64,000 bases of DNA from Burkholderiales bacterium C2. GTDB taxonomy: Bacteria > Pseudomonadota > Gammaproteobacteria > Burkholderiales > Burkholderiaceae_C. Within the stretch, counting starts at the first letter, position 1; the number at the start of each line of letters is the position of its first letter. The translations under genes were made by a program, and so were the position numbers. This document shows, piece after piece, positions 42,558 through 54,508 of this stretch. The notes beneath the pieces were generated by a model. That model searched no databases and was not told where the DNA came from. It was given only the letters and a program-made list of their open reading frames with translations. The stretch is from positions 62,001 to 126,000 of the forward strand of contig SCOI01000008.1 in assembly GCA_005503085.1 (NCBI GenBank), given 5' to 3'.

Positions 42558-43248
42558 GGCTTCGACAAGCGGTGCGACGAGCCTGGTGCGGGTCTGGGAT
42601 TTGCCGACGCGGCTGTTCCACTGGGTGCTGGCGCTGTGTGTGCTGGGCTCGGTGATCAGTGCCAAGATCGGCGGCAATGCCATGGTCTGGCATATGCGGC
42701 TGGGCTATGCGGTGCTGACCCTGATGCTGTTTCGCCTGCTATGGGGCCTGGTGGGCGGGCGCTGGTCGCGCTTTGCCAGCTTCATCTACAGCCCGGCCGC
42801 CTGGCTGCGCTATCTGCGTGGCCGCCCGCAGCGCGGCGACTGGTTCGAGGTCGGGCACAGCCCGCTGGGTGCCTTGTCGGTGCTGGCGATGCTGGGCTGG
42901 CTTGTGGTGCAGGTGGGTTCGGGTCTGATCGCCGATGATGAGATCGCGATCACCGGGCCACTGGTGCGTTTCGTCTCAATGGACACCAGCCTGGCCTGGA
43001 CCGGGCATCACAAGAGCTGGGGGCAATGGCTGATCTATGCCTTGGTCGCGCTGCATCTGCTGGCCATCGTCTTCTATCGCGTCGTCAAGAAGCGCCGCCT
43101 GGTCGGGCCGATGATCAGCGGTGACAAGGCGCTGCCGCCGGAGGTGCCGGCCTCGCGCGACAGCGCCGCTACCCGCTGGCTGGCGCTGCTGCTGCTGGCG
43201 GCGAGCGCGGCGGCCGTGGCCTGGCTGGTGAGCCTGGGTACACTTTGA
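42550..43248 (+). CDS. Cytochrome b561/b6-type membrane protein
   Basis: A 232-residue diheme cytochrome b of the Ni-hydrogenase/b561 family with four to five helices. Histidines lie in DLPTRLFHWVLAL, MVWHMRLGYAVL, VGHSPLG and the helix beginning TGHHKSWGQWLI, with ALVALHLLAIVFYRVVKK near the C-terminus. It would transfer electrons from quinol to a periplasmic acceptor, plausibly the divergent cytochrome c'. ATG 42550 is chosen over the upstream extension because the N-terminal amphipathic part WDLPTRLFHW then falls where the family expects it. Confidence 0.87.
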   Translation: MAEASTSGATSLVRVWDLPTRLFHWVLALCVLGSVISAKIGGNAMVWHMRLGYAVLTLMLFRLLWGLVGGRWSRFASFIYSPAAWLRYLRGRPQRGDWFEVGHSPLGALSVLAMLGWLVVQVGSGLIADDEIAITGPLVRFVSMDTSLAWTGHHKSWGQWLIYALVALHLLAIVFYRVVKKRRLVGPMISGDKALPPEVPASRDSAATRWLALLLLAASAAAVAWLVSLGTL

Positions 43249-43255
43249 CGCGTTC

Positions 43256-43747
43256 ATGAGCAGTCCCGACATCACCCTGATAGCTCCCAACGATGCCGAA
43301 GGCTGGCAGGCCGTCCGCGAGATCCTGCGCGAGTACAGCCAGAGCCTGGCGGTCGACCTCAGCTTCCAGAACTTCGAGGCCGAGCTGCAGCAGCTGCCTG
43401 GGCAGTATGAGCGGCCGGGTGGCCTGATGCTGCTGGCTCTGGTCGATGGCGCGCTGTCCGGCTGCGGGGCCTTCCGCAACCTGCCCGATTCCGACTATCC
43501 GAACGCCTGCGAGATGAAGCGGCTCTATGTGCGGCCGGCGTTTCGCCGTTTCGGCCTGGGCCGCACGCTGGCCCAGGCCTTGATCGACCGCGCCACCGAG
43601 GCCGGCTACTCGGCCATGCTGCTGGACACGCTGGACGATATGGAGGCGGCGCGCGGGCTTTATGAAAGCCTGGGCTTTGTCGAGGTGCCGCCGTTTTATT
43701 TCAATCCGGTGCCGGGCGCGCATTATCTGAAAGTCGAACTGGGCTGA
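43256..43747 (+). CDS. GNAT-family N-acetyltransferase
   Basis: A 163-residue GNAT: CEMKRLYVRPAFRRFGLGRTLAQALI carries the acetyl-CoA pyrophosphate loop (RxxGxG), and EAARGLYESLGFVEVPPFYFNP is the typical end. It starts 8 bp after the cytochrome b stop. The substrate cannot be deduced; the family includes amino-acid and peptide acetylating enzymes. Confidence 0.85.
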   Translation: MSSPDITLIAPNDAEGWQAVREILREYSQSLAVDLSFQNFEAELQQLPGQYERPGGLMLLALVDGALSGCGAFRNLPDSDYPNACEMKRLYVRPAFRRFGLGRTLAQALIDRATEAGYSAMLLDTLDDMEAARGLYESLGFVEVPPFYFNPVPGAHYLKVELG

Positions 43748-43779
43748 GTTACAGCGCATTACCGCCGTAGCATCGCGGC

Positions 43780-44679
43780 ATGACCGATGAACTGATCGAA
43801 TTGGCCGGCCCGCACCGGGCCACGCTGGGCGAATCGCCGCTCTGGCATGCGCAGGAGCAAGCCCTCTACTACGTGGACATCGCCGAGCGCCAGGTCTTGC
43901 GCCTGGACCCCGCCAGCGGCGCGCTCAAGTCCTGGCAGCTGGACAGCGAGCCCGGCTGCATCGCGCTGCTGGCCGGTGGCGGTCTGCTGGCGGCCCGGCG
44001 CGACGGCTTGTGGCGGCTCGATACCGAAAGCGGCGCGCAGGCGCAGATCGCTCCCGCACCCTATGACGCGGCGCGTCAGCGCTTCAACGACGGCAAGCCC
44101 GATGCGCAGGGGCGCTTCTGGGTCGGCACGATAGACGATGCGCGCGCCCCTGATTCGGCGCTGTTCCGCTTTGCCGGCGGCGCGTTCGAGCAGATGGCCA
44201 GCGGTATCGTCACCTCCAATGGCCTGGCCTGGAGCCCAGACCAACGCCGGCTCTACTGGTCGGATACCAAGGCGCATCAGATCTATCAGCTGGATTTCGA
44301 TGCGGACAGCGGCGCGGTCAGCAACAAGCGTCTGTTCGCCGGCTTTGCGCCGCGCGCCGCCGGCGCCTCACTGGATGGGTATGGCGGCCGGCCCGATGGC
44401 GCGGCGGTCGATATCGAGGGTTGTTACTGGGTGGCGATGTTCGAGGGCCAGCGCCTGCTGCGGCTCTCGCCCGAGGGCCAGGTGCTGCGGGAGCTGCGCC
44501 TGCCGGTGCGCTGCCCGACCATGCCCGCTTTTGGTGATGCCGATCTGCGCACGCTCTACATCACGACGGCCTGCGAGAAGCGGCCGGCCGAGGAGCTGGC
44601 GGCCCAGCCCTGGGCCGGCTGCGTGCTGAAAGTGCGGGTCGAGGTGCCGGGCTTGCCGGCGCAGATTGCCCGGCTCTGA
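43780..44679 (+). CDS. SMP-30/gluconolactonase family lactonase
   Basis: A 299-residue six-bladed beta propeller. Metal-ligand landmarks of SMP-30/regucalcin are present: LGESPLWH with the first glutamate, FNDGKPDAQGRFWVGT, VTSNGLAWSPD and GRPDGAAVD. It hydrolyses sugar lactones, e.g. gluconolactone or arabinolactone. No sugar-acid pathway genes are adjacent and the gene stands alone, 32 bp after the GNAT stop and before the atp promoter. Confidence 0.88.
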   Translation: MTDELIELAGPHRATLGESPLWHAQEQALYYVDIAERQVLRLDPASGALKSWQLDSEPGCIALLAGGGLLAARRDGLWRLDTESGAQAQIAPAPYDAARQRFNDGKPDAQGRFWVGTIDDARAPDSALFRFAGGAFEQMASGIVTSNGLAWSPDQRRLYWSDTKAHQIYQLDFDADSGAVSNKRLFAGFAPRAAGASLDGYGGRPDGAAVDIEGCYWVAMFEGQRLLRLSPEGQVLRELRLPVRCPTMPAFGDADLRTLYITTACEKRPAEELAAQPWAGCVLKVRVEVPGLPAQIARL

Positions 44680-44754
44680 GGCCGCGCCCTGCCAGAAGTC
44701 ATGATCGCCGGCAAGTACGCCTGACCGACTTGTAGGGAGACCTCGCCACCCGCC

Positions 44755-44786
44755 TTGGCGGCGATGTGCGGGTTTCCACATATAAT
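44755..44786 (+). promoter_or_regulatory. Candidate sigma-70 promoter of the atp operon
   Basis: A perfect -10 box TATAAT (44781-44786) lies upstream of atpI. The best -35 candidate, TTGGCG (44755-44760), is 20 bp away, longer than ideal. Transcription would start near 44793, leaving a leader of about 26 bases before the GTG at 44819. Confidence 0.55.
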
Positions 44787-44818
44787 CTTTGGGTTTTGCC
44801 GACCAGCCCCGAGTTGCC

Positions 44819-45358
44819 GTGAATCCAAACCCTCTGCGCGCACGACCGAAAGCCGTGCCCAGCGCTGATGAGGGGCAGGACGGCCGCTGGGGTGATGAGG
44901 GAGGAGATGCGGACGATGACGCGGCTTTCAAGCCCCTGACGCGAGAGCAAGCGCAGGCCTTGAAGGCACGGAGTCCTCTGCTGTCGCCCTGGCAGATCGT
45001 GGCGGCCCAGGCGTTGGCAGGATTGTTGTGCGTCCTGCTGTGGGGCTTGTTCACGTTCGAGGCCGGCAAGGCGTGGTCGGCGCTGTTGGGCGCGATCGCG
45101 GTGGTGCTGCCGAATGCCTTGATGGCATGGGGCACGACCCGACGACCGGTGAATCACGCGGGAGCCGCCCTGGTCTCGCTGATGATCTGGGAGTTGATCA
45201 AGATCTTTCTGGTCATTGCCATTTTGGTGGCGGTGGTCAAGATGGTAGGCAATCTGAGTTGGCCGGCACTGCTGCTGACCATGATTGTGTGCCTCAAGGT
45301 TAATTGGCTGGTCCTGCTCACGCGGGGCCGATTCAAGAAAATTAGCGACGGAAACTGA
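44819..45358 (+). CDS. atpI: ATP synthase subunit I
   Basis: A 179-residue protein with a hydrophilic N-terminus and four helices (from about residue 60), matching proteobacterial AtpI, which helps assemble the c-ring of F1Fo ATP synthase. GTG 44819 is chosen as start: an earlier in-frame TTG (44789) would lie upstream of the transcript start predicted from the TATAAT box. It begins the atp operon and its stop is one base from atpB. Confidence 0.87.
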   Translation: MNPNPLRARPKAVPSADEGQDGRWGDEGGDADDDAAFKPLTREQAQALKARSPLLSPWQIVAAQALAGLLCVLLWGLFTFEAGKAWSALLGAIAVVLPNALMAWGTTRRPVNHAGAALVSLMIWELIKIFLVIAILVAVVKMVGNLSWPALLLTMIVCLKVNWLVLLTRGRFKKISDGN

Positions 45359-45359
45359 T

Positions 45360-46229
45360 ATGGCAGCCGAAGGACATGGGCCCAGCGCTGGTGAGTACAT
45401 CACTCACCACCTGCAACATCTGCAGAAGAATTTCTCGTTCGAGAGCGTCAAGCAGACCAGCATCGTCGACTTCAGCGTCTTCAATCTGGACTCGGTGGCG
45501 TTCTCGCTGCTGCTGGGCGTGATCGGCTGCTTCGTGCTGTGGCGCGCCGCGCGCAAGGCCACCTCGGGCGTGCCGGGCCGTTTCCAGGCTGCCGTCGAGA
45601 TCCTGTCCGAGATGGTCGAGAACCAGGCCAAGGGCGTGATCCACAACGCCAAGAGCCGCAAGCTGGTCTCGCCGCTGGCGCTGACCGTGTTCGTCTGGAT
45701 CTTCCTGATGAATGCGATGGACATGCTGCCGGTCGACCTGATCCCTGCGATCTGGCACAGCGCCGGTCCGGCCCTGGGTTTCAAGGACTACATGCGTGTC
45801 GTTCCGACCGCCGACCTGTCCACCACGCTGGGCCTGTCGAGCAGCGTGCTGCTGATGTGCTTCTTCTACAACATCAAGATCAAGGGCCTGGGCGGCTGGG
45901 GTCATGAGCTGATCTCGGCGCCGTTCGGCGCGCACTGGGCGCTGTGGCCCTTCAACTTCCTGATGCAGGTCATCGAGTTCGTCGCCAAGACGGTCTCGCA
46001 CGGCATGCGGTTGTTCGGCAATATGTTTGCCGGCGAACTGGTCTTCATGCTGATCGCACTGATGGGTGGTGCGTTCACGCTGTCGGCTACGGGCATCGGC
46101 CTGGCCATTGGCCATGTCATTGCCGGTACGGTGTGGACCTTGTTCCACATTCTTGTGATCACGCTGCAGGCCTTCATCTTCATGATGCTGACGCTGATCT
46201 ACATCGGTCAGGCGCACGACGCGCACTGA
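45360..46229 (+). CDS. atpB: ATP synthase Fo subunit a
   Basis: A 289-residue inner-membrane subunit forming the proton half-channels. The essential arginine is in SHGMRLFGNMFAGEL, and the last helix contains FHILVITLQAFIFMMLTLIYIG. The start ATG lies one base after atpI's TGA. The N-terminus SAGEYITHHLQHLQKN is typical of beta/gammaproteobacterial AtpB. Followed by a pyrimidine-rich gap and atpE. Confidence 0.97.
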   Translation: MAAEGHGPSAGEYITHHLQHLQKNFSFESVKQTSIVDFSVFNLDSVAFSLLLGVIGCFVLWRAARKATSGVPGRFQAAVEILSEMVENQAKGVIHNAKSRKLVSPLALTVFVWIFLMNAMDMLPVDLIPAIWHSAGPALGFKDYMRVVPTADLSTTLGLSSSVLLMCFFYNIKIKGLGGWGHELISAPFGAHWALWPFNFLMQVIEFVAKTVSHGMRLFGNMFAGELVFMLIALMGGAFTLSATGIGLAIGHVIAGTVWTLFHILVITLQAFIFMMLTLIYIGQAHDAH

Positions 46230-46236
46230 TCACGAG

Positions 46237-46269
46237 TTTCTCTTTTCTCTTTCTTTCTTTCATCTCTCT
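46237..46269 (+). promoter_or_regulatory. Pyrimidine-rich translational enhancer upstream of atpE
   Basis: This 33-base stretch contains a single purine (A at 46262) and precedes the AGGAG site of atpE. E. coli atpE has a U-rich upstream enhancer that raises c-subunit synthesis to meet its multi-copy ring stoichiometry; this tract is placed to do the same, probably by binding ribosomal protein S1. Confidence 0.5.
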
Positions 46270-46271
46270 AG

Positions 46272-46529
<258 letters not shown>

Positions 46530-46567
46530 TAACTCCCGAACCTTTCACGACTTGAAAGGATCGTGCC

Positions 46568-47038
46568 GTGAATATCAACGCAACCCTATTTATCCAGGCG
46601 ATCGTCTTCGCGATCCTGGTGTGGTTCACGATGCGTTTCGTCTGGCCGCCTATCACCAAGGCGCTGGATGAACGTGCAGAGAAGATCCGCGACGGCCTGG
46701 CCGCTGCGGACAAGGCCAAGGCCGAGTTGGCAACCGCCAACAAGAAGGTCGACGAGCAACTCGCACAAACGCGCAACGAAACCACCAAGCTGCTGGCCGA
46801 CGCCGAAAAGCGTGCCGCTGCCATCGTGGACGAAGCCAAGAAGCGTGCCGAGGACGAGGGCGCCAAGATCGTGGCCGCCGCCAAGTCCGAAGCCGACCAG
46901 CAAGCCACCCGCGCCCGCGAGGCCCTGCGCGAGCAGGTCGCTGCGCTGGCCGTCAAGGGTGCCGAGCAAATTCTGCAGCGCGAGGTCAACGCCTCGGTGC
47001 ATGCCGAATTGCTGGGCCGTCTGAAGACGGAGCTGTAA
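46568..47038 (+). CDS. atpF: ATP synthase Fo subunit b
   Basis: A 156-residue subunit: one N-terminal membrane helix ([21 protein letters not shown]) and a long charged coiled coil, the peripheral stator stalk. It starts with GTG at 46568, which matches the NINATL N-terminus of related proteins; an AAAGGA site lies upstream. Length is as in E. coli (156). Between atpE and atpH. Confidence 0.96.
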   Translation: MNINATLFIQAIVFAILVWFTMRFVWPPITKALDERAEKIRDGLAAADKAKAELATANKKVDEQLAQTRNETTKLLADAEKRAAAIVDEAKKRAEDEGAKIVAAAKSEADQQATRAREALREQVAALAVKGAEQILQREVNASVHAELLGRLKTEL

Positions 47039-47040
47039 TC

Positions 47041-47574
47041 ATGGCTGAGCTCGCAACCATTGCACGCCCTTACGCTGAAGCGCTCTACCAGGTCGCCAAG
47101 AAGCACGATGTGAAGGCTTGGGGCCAGGCGCTCGACGCGCTGTCCCTGGTCGCGCAGGATGCCGATCTGCGCCAGTTCGCCGACAACCCCAAGGTCACGT
47201 CCGAGCAGGTCTACGCGGTCATCACCGCGGCGGCCAAGCAAGACCTGGCCCCGGAGCTGCAGAACTTTCTGCGCGCGGTGATCGAGAACTCGCGCCTGGC
47301 GGCTCTGCCGGCGGTGGTCGGACAGTTCCATGTCCTGGCCAACGCGGCTGACGGCGTGGCTGATGCGCAGATCTTCAGCGCCTACCCCATCGAAGCAGCC
47401 CAGCTGAGCGATGTGGTGGCCACGCTGGAAAAGCGCTTCGGTCGCAAGCTCGAAGCCCATGTATCGCTGGAGCCCTCGCTGATTGGCGGTATCCGCGTGG
47501 TGGTTGGCGACGAGGTGCTGGACACCTCGGTCAAGGCCCGCCTGGAACGCATGAAGGTGGCCCTGACCGCTTGA
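47041..47574 (+). CDS. atpH: ATP synthase F1 subunit delta
   Basis: A 177-residue subunit linking the b stalk to F1: ATIARPYAEALYQVAKKHD at the N-terminus, and KRFGRKLEAHVSLEPSLIGGIRVVVGDEVLDTSVKARLERM at the C-terminus as family signatures (quoted in parts: EPSLIGGIRV and DTSVKARLERM). It starts two bases after atpF. A 102-bp gap follows before atpA. Confidence 0.96.
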   Translation: MAELATIARPYAEALYQVAKKHDVKAWGQALDALSLVAQDADLRQFADNPKVTSEQVYAVITAAAKQDLAPELQNFLRAVIENSRLAALPAVVGQFHVLANAADGVADAQIFSAYPIEAAQLSDVVATLEKRFGRKLEAHVSLEPSLIGGIRVVVGDEVLDTSVKARLERMKVALTA

Positions 47575-47676
47575 CCGAATCAAGCGCGACGACACCGAGA
47601 CCGAATCACCCCCTTAGCCCGGCCGTGACACTGCCTTGTGCAGCGCGCGGAAGGGCCGAGCAGATGGGAGCAAGCA

Positions 47677-49236
<1,560 letters not shown>

Positions 49237-49298
49237 TGACCATGACCGGGCGCGTATTGAAGCAATTCGGCACGGCCCGGCCCTAGACAGGAGAAATC

Positions 49299-50171
49299 AT
49301 GGCATCAAGCAAGGAAATTCGCGGCAAGATCAAGTCGGTCGAGAACACCAAGAAGATCACCAAGGCCATGGAAATGGTCGCCGCTTCCAAGATGCGCAAG
49401 GCGCAGGAGCGGATGCGCTCGGCTCGTCCCTACAGCGAGAAGATCGGCAATATCGCCGCCAATCTCGCCACGGCCAACCCCGAGTACAAGCACCCCTTCC
49501 TGGTCAAGAACGAGCAGGCCAAATCGGCTGGCTTCGTCGTCGTGACCACGGACAAGGGCTTGTGCGGCGGTCTGAACACCAACCTCTTGCGCGCGGCCAC
49601 GGCCAAGCTCAAGGAGCTGGAGACGGCCGGCCAGAAGGCCGAGGTCGTTGCCATCGGCAACAAGGGCCTGTCCTTCATGAACCGGATCGGCGCCAAGGTG
49701 GTCTCGCAGGTCACGCAGCTGGGCGACCAGCCGCACATCGAGAAGATGATCGGCCCGGTCAAGGTGCTGCTGGACGCTTATGCCGAAGGCAAGCTGTCCG
49801 CTGTCTACCTCTGCTACACCCGATTCATCAACACGATGAAGCAGGAGCCGGTGGTGCACCAGCTGCTGCCGCTGACGACCGAAGGCATGAAGACCGATGG
49901 TGGCACGCACTCGTGGGACTACATCTACGAGCCCGATGCCGCGACCGTGATCGACGAGCTGCTGCTGCGCTACACCGAGGCCCTGGTCTACCAGGCTGTG
50001 GCCGAAAACATGGCGTCCGAGCAGTCGGCACGCATGGTGGCCATGAAGGCCGCGACTGACAACGCAGGCACCCTGATCGGTGAGCTGAAGCTGGTCTACA
50101 ACAAGACCCGCCAGGCTGCGATCACCAAGGAACTGTCGGAAATCGTCAGTGGCGCTGCCGCCGTGGGCTGA
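49299..50171 (+). CDS. atpG: ATP synthase F1 subunit gamma
   Basis: A 290-residue central stalk subunit. N-terminal coiled coil [21 protein letters not shown] with [13 protein letters not shown], the [15 protein letters not shown] motif and the C-terminal helix [19 protein letters not shown] are all typical. ATG 49299 has an AGGAG site. It rotates within alpha3beta3 to drive catalysis. Confidence 0.98.
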   Translation: MASSKEIRGKIKSVENTKKITKAMEMVAASKMRKAQERMRSARPYSEKIGNIAANLATANPEYKHPFLVKNEQAKSAGFVVVTTDKGLCGGLNTNLLRAATAKLKELETAGQKAEVVAIGNKGLSFMNRIGAKVVSQVTQLGDQPHIEKMIGPVKVLLDAYAEGKLSAVYLCYTRFINTMKQEPVVHQLLPLTTEGMKTDGGTHSWDYIYEPDAATVIDELLLRYTEALVYQAVAENMASEQSARMVAMKAATDNAGTLIGELKLVYNKTRQAAITKELSEIVSGAAAVG

Positions 50172-50203
50172 CAAGCAGGCTACGCAATAGTTTTTGGAAT
50201 TGA

Positions 50204-51628
<1,425 letters not shown>

Positions 51629-51712
51629 TCGCGATACCAGCGGCACGCGGCTCGACGGGGCCGTGCGCCGCTGATCCGTTACCGAAGTTTCTTAACGCTA
51701 AGGAAGATTGAG

Positions 51713-52126
51713 ATGGCAACTATCCACGTTGATGTGGTTTCCGCCGAAGAGCTGATCTTCTCGGGCGAGGCCAAGTTCGTCGCGCTGCCGGGCGAAGGCG
51801 GTGAGCTGGGCATCCTGCCCCAGCACACGCCGCTGATCACCCGCATCAAGCCCGGTGCGGTGCGCATCGAGAAGTCCGATGGCGGCGAAGAGTTTGTCTT
51901 CGTGGCCGGCGGCATTCTGGAAGTGCAGCCCGGCACGGTCACCGTGCTGGCCGACACCGCGATCCGCGGCAAGGACCTGGACGAAGCCAAGGCCTCGGAA
52001 GCCAAGAAGCTGGCCGAGGAAGCGATGAAGAACGCCAAGAGCGATATCGACTTTGCCGCCGCGCAAAGCGAGTTCGCTGCGATGGCCGCCCAGATCGCGG
52101 CACTGCGGAAGTTCCGCAAGAAGTGA
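51713..52126 (+). CDS. atpC: ATP synthase F1 subunit epsilon
   Basis: A 137-residue subunit with an N-terminal beta sandwich ([34 protein letters not shown]) and a C-terminal helical hairpin that can inhibit F1. It is the last gene of the operon and is followed by a clear intrinsic terminator. Confidence 0.97.
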   Translation: MATIHVDVVSAEELIFSGEAKFVALPGEGGELGILPQHTPLITRIKPGAVRIEKSDGGEEFVFVAGGILEVQPGTVTVLADTAIRGKDLDEAKASEAKKLAEEAMKNAKSDIDFAAAQSEFAAMAAQIAALRKFRKK

Positions 52127-52158
52127 TCGCTGGCGGCCTCGCCGCCGCGCTCTTTACG

Positions 52159-52191
52159 ACGCCCGCCGACGCAAGTCCGGCGGGCGTTTTT
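52159..52191 (+). terminator. Rho-independent terminator of the atp operon
   Basis: The arms CGCCCGCCG (52160-52168) and CGGCGGGCG (52178-52186), extended by one A-T pair, form a GC-rich hairpin with a nine-base loop, followed by five T. It lies 33 bp after the atpC stop and is the clearest terminator in the window. Confidence 0.9.
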
Positions 52192-52207
52192 CTTACACTG
52201 TCTGCCT

Positions 52208-53077
52208 ATGCCCACCGCTATCGCTCTGACCCGCTACCAAGGCATGGATGCCCTGGAACTGTTCGCCCCAGACGGCGCCCGCGCCACGCTGCTGCTGCAT
52301 GGCGCCCATATCGTCTCCTGGGTGCCGGCCGGTGCCGACGAGCAGCTGTACCTGTCGCCGAAGTCGGTCTTCGCCACCGGCCAGGCGATACGCGGCGGCG
52401 TGCCGGTGTGTTTTCCGCAGTTCGCCGCGCGCGGTCCGCTGCAAAAGCATGGTTTCGCGCGCAACAAGCCCTGGCAGCTGGTGTCGGCCGAGCAGGGCGA
52501 GGATGACGCGCTGGCGGTCTTGCGCCTGGCCGATGACGCCGCCTCGCGCATGTTCTGGCCCCATGCCTTCGAGGCCGAGCTCAGTGTGCGCGTGGCCGGT
52601 CGCAGCCTGGAGATTGAACTCGCCTGCGAGAACCGTGGCGACACGGCCTTTGGCTTCACCGCCGCGCTGCACAGCTATCTGCGCGTCCAGGATCTGAATG
52701 AAAGCAGCGTCCAAGGCCTGTCGGGCCTGCACTACTGGGACTCGGTCGAGAACGTCGAGAAGAGCCAGCGTGTCGACCTGCTGCTGCCGGGCAGCCCCGG
52801 CGCGCAGGATCTTGACCGCATCTATCACCAGGTCAAGCAAGACCTGACCCTGGTCGAGCAGCGCGGCGCCGACAAGCGCGAGCTGCTGATCCGTCAGCAG
52901 GGCTTCGAGGACGCGGTGGTCTGGAACCCCGGCGCCGAGAAATGCGCGGCGCTGGCCGATATGCCGGCCGAGGGCTGGCGGCAGATGTTGTGCATCGAGG
53001 CGGCGGCCATCGAGCATCCGATCACGCTGGCCCCCGGCGAGAGCTGGGCCGGCATGCAAAGCCTGACCCTGCTCTAG
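52208..53077 (+). CDS. D-hexose-6-phosphate mutarotase (YeaD-like)
   Basis: A 289-residue aldose-1-epimerase superfamily protein: GAHIVSWVPAG, IRGGVPVCFPQF, KHGFARNKPW with the conserved His, and LHSYLRVQD are YeaD-type signatures. It interconverts alpha and beta anomers of glucose-6-phosphate or related sugars. Immediately after the atp terminator, separately transcribed. Confidence 0.93.
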   Translation: MPTAIALTRYQGMDALELFAPDGARATLLLHGAHIVSWVPAGADEQLYLSPKSVFATGQAIRGGVPVCFPQFAARGPLQKHGFARNKPWQLVSAEQGEDDALAVLRLADDAASRMFWPHAFEAELSVRVAGRSLEIELACENRGDTAFGFTAALHSYLRVQDLNESSVQGLSGLHYWDSVENVEKSQRVDLLLPGSPGAQDLDRIYHQVKQDLTLVEQRGADKRELLIRQQGFEDAVVWNPGAEKCAALADMPAEGWRQMLCIEAAAIEHPITLAPGESWAGMQSLTLL

Positions 53078-53084
53078 CGCTCAC

Positions 53085-53606
53085 TCAGAGCAGCACCACC
53101 GCGTCCGGCAACTCGTTCGGGTTCTTCTGGCCCTCGGTCAGCGGATAGTGCTGGCGCAGCAGGCGGTCGACCGCATCGACCGCCGCGATCAGCCCCGCCT
53201 CGAAGCGGCCGGCGCGCAGATCGGCGCGCAGCCCCTCGATCACCGTGGCCCATTCGTCCACCGACACCCTGGCATTGAGCCCGCGGTCGGCGACGATCTC
53301 GATCGCGTGATCGGCCAGCAGCAGATAGATCAGCACGCCGTTATTGGCCTCGGTGTCCCAGACCCGCAGCTTGCCGAACAGGGTCAGGGCGCGGTCGCGG
53401 GCGCGCAGGCCCTTCCACAGATAGGACAGCGGCAGCCCGGCCTCCACGCAGACGCAGATCTCGCCGCTGTGGTGGCCCTCGCTGTCGCGCACCTTCTGCT
53501 CCAGATGCGGCACCGCGTCGCCGGGCAGGGCGCGCTTCAGATCAGACTCATCGGTCCAGCGGTGTTGCAGCAGCCGCAGCAGGCGGTTCTTGGTCAGCGT
53601 CGGCAT
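53085..53606 (-). CDS. TPM-domain protein
   Basis: A 173-residue protein with a TPM fold (GEICVCVEAGLPLSYLW, NNGVLIYLLLADHAIEIVADRGL) and no signal peptide, so it is the cytosolic or inner-membrane-associated variant. The ATG at 53606 overlaps the stop of the upstream YgcG-like gene by one base. Third gene of a lemA-ygcG-tpm operon. Function is unknown; TPM domains are linked to membrane protein quality control in plants and bacteria. Confidence 0.82.
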   Translation of the reverse strand: MPTLTKNRLLRLLQHRWTDESDLKRALPGDAVPHLEQKVRDSEGHHSGEICVCVEAGLPLSYLWKGLRARDRALTLFGKLRVWDTEANNGVLIYLLLADHAIEIVADRGLNARVSVDEWATVIEGLRADLRAGRFEAGLIAAVDAVDRLLRQHYPLTEGQKNPNELPDAVVLL

Positions 53607-54502
53607 CACCAGTCTCCCGAGGCGCCACCGCCTCCAAAATCGCCCCCGCCGCCGGACGAGAAGCCGCCGCCGTCACCACCGCCCCAGCCGCCGCCACCGC
53701 CGCCGCCCCAGATGATGGGGCCGCCGCCCAGCCCTCCGCTGCGCCCGCCGCGGCGGGCCGCGCCGATGCCCAGCACGCCCACCAGCACCAGGGCCGCGAC
53801 GCCGGCCAGGCCTGCGACGATCATGCTGGTGCTGAAGAACCAGCCCAGTGCACCGGCCGCGCCGCCGGTGGCGACGCTGCCGAGCTTGCGGCCGAAGATG
53901 CCGGTCAGCAGCGCGCCCAGCACCGGCACGCCGATGAAGAACACCGCCGCAAGTTCCTCGAAGTCGAAGCCGCTGGCGCCGCTGCCTGCGGAGCCCTGGC
54001 GCGGCGCCGGCAGGTTCTCGCCGCGTATGCGGGCCTGCAACTGGTCCACCGCCTGGTTCAGGCCGCCCGCATAGTCGCCTTTCTTGAAGGCCGGCGTGAT
54101 CGCGTTCTGGATGATCTGCCGCGCCGCCAGATCGGGTACCGCGCCCTCCAGCGCCTTGGCCACTTCGATGCGGATCTTGCGATCCTCCTTGGCGACCAGG
54201 ATCAGCACGCCGTCGCCGACCTCGCGCCGACCTATCTTCCAGCTGTCGGCCACGCGCTGCGCATAGGCGGCAATGTCCTCGGGCAGCGTGCTCGCCGTGA
54301 TCAGCACGACGATCTGCGGCCCTGACTCGGCCTCGAAGGTCGCCAGCTTGGCCTCCAGCGCGGCGCGCTGGGGCTCGCTGAGCGTGGCGGTGCGGTCGAT
54401 CACCCGCGCACTGAGGACCGGCACCGGCTGCTCCTCCTGCGCCGAGGCCGGCAGGCTCAGTGCGAGGAACAGCCCCAGGATCAGGGCAAGCGGGCCGCGC
54501 AT
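53606..54502 (-). CDS. YgcG-like TPM-domain membrane protein with Gly-rich tail
   Basis: A 298-residue protein: signal peptide to PASAQ, a periplasmic TPM domain (VIDRTATLSEPQRAALEAKL, QIVVLITASTLPEDIAAYA), two hydrophobic helices after residue 185, and a very Gly-rich C-terminus (about 45 residues with a few Ser, Asp and Trp). This is the TPM_phosphatase/YgcG layout. It lies between lemA and the second TPM gene. Low-complexity tail may mediate assembly or surface contact. Confidence 0.88.
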   Translation of the reverse strand: MRGPLALILGLFLALSLPASAQEEQPVPVLSARVIDRTATLSEPQRAALEAKLATFEAESGPQIVVLITASTLPEDIAAYAQRVADSWKIGRREVGDGVLILVAKEDRKIRIEVAKALEGAVPDLAARQIIQNAITPAFKKGDYAGGLNQAVDQLQARIRGENLPAPRQGSAGSGASGFDFEELAAVFFIGVPVLGALLTGIFGRKLGSVATGGAAGALGWFFSTSMIVAGLAGVAALVLVGVLGIGAARRGGRSGGLGGGPIIWGGGGGGGWGGGDGGGFSSGGGGDFGGGGASGDW

Positions 54503-54508
54503 GTCCGC

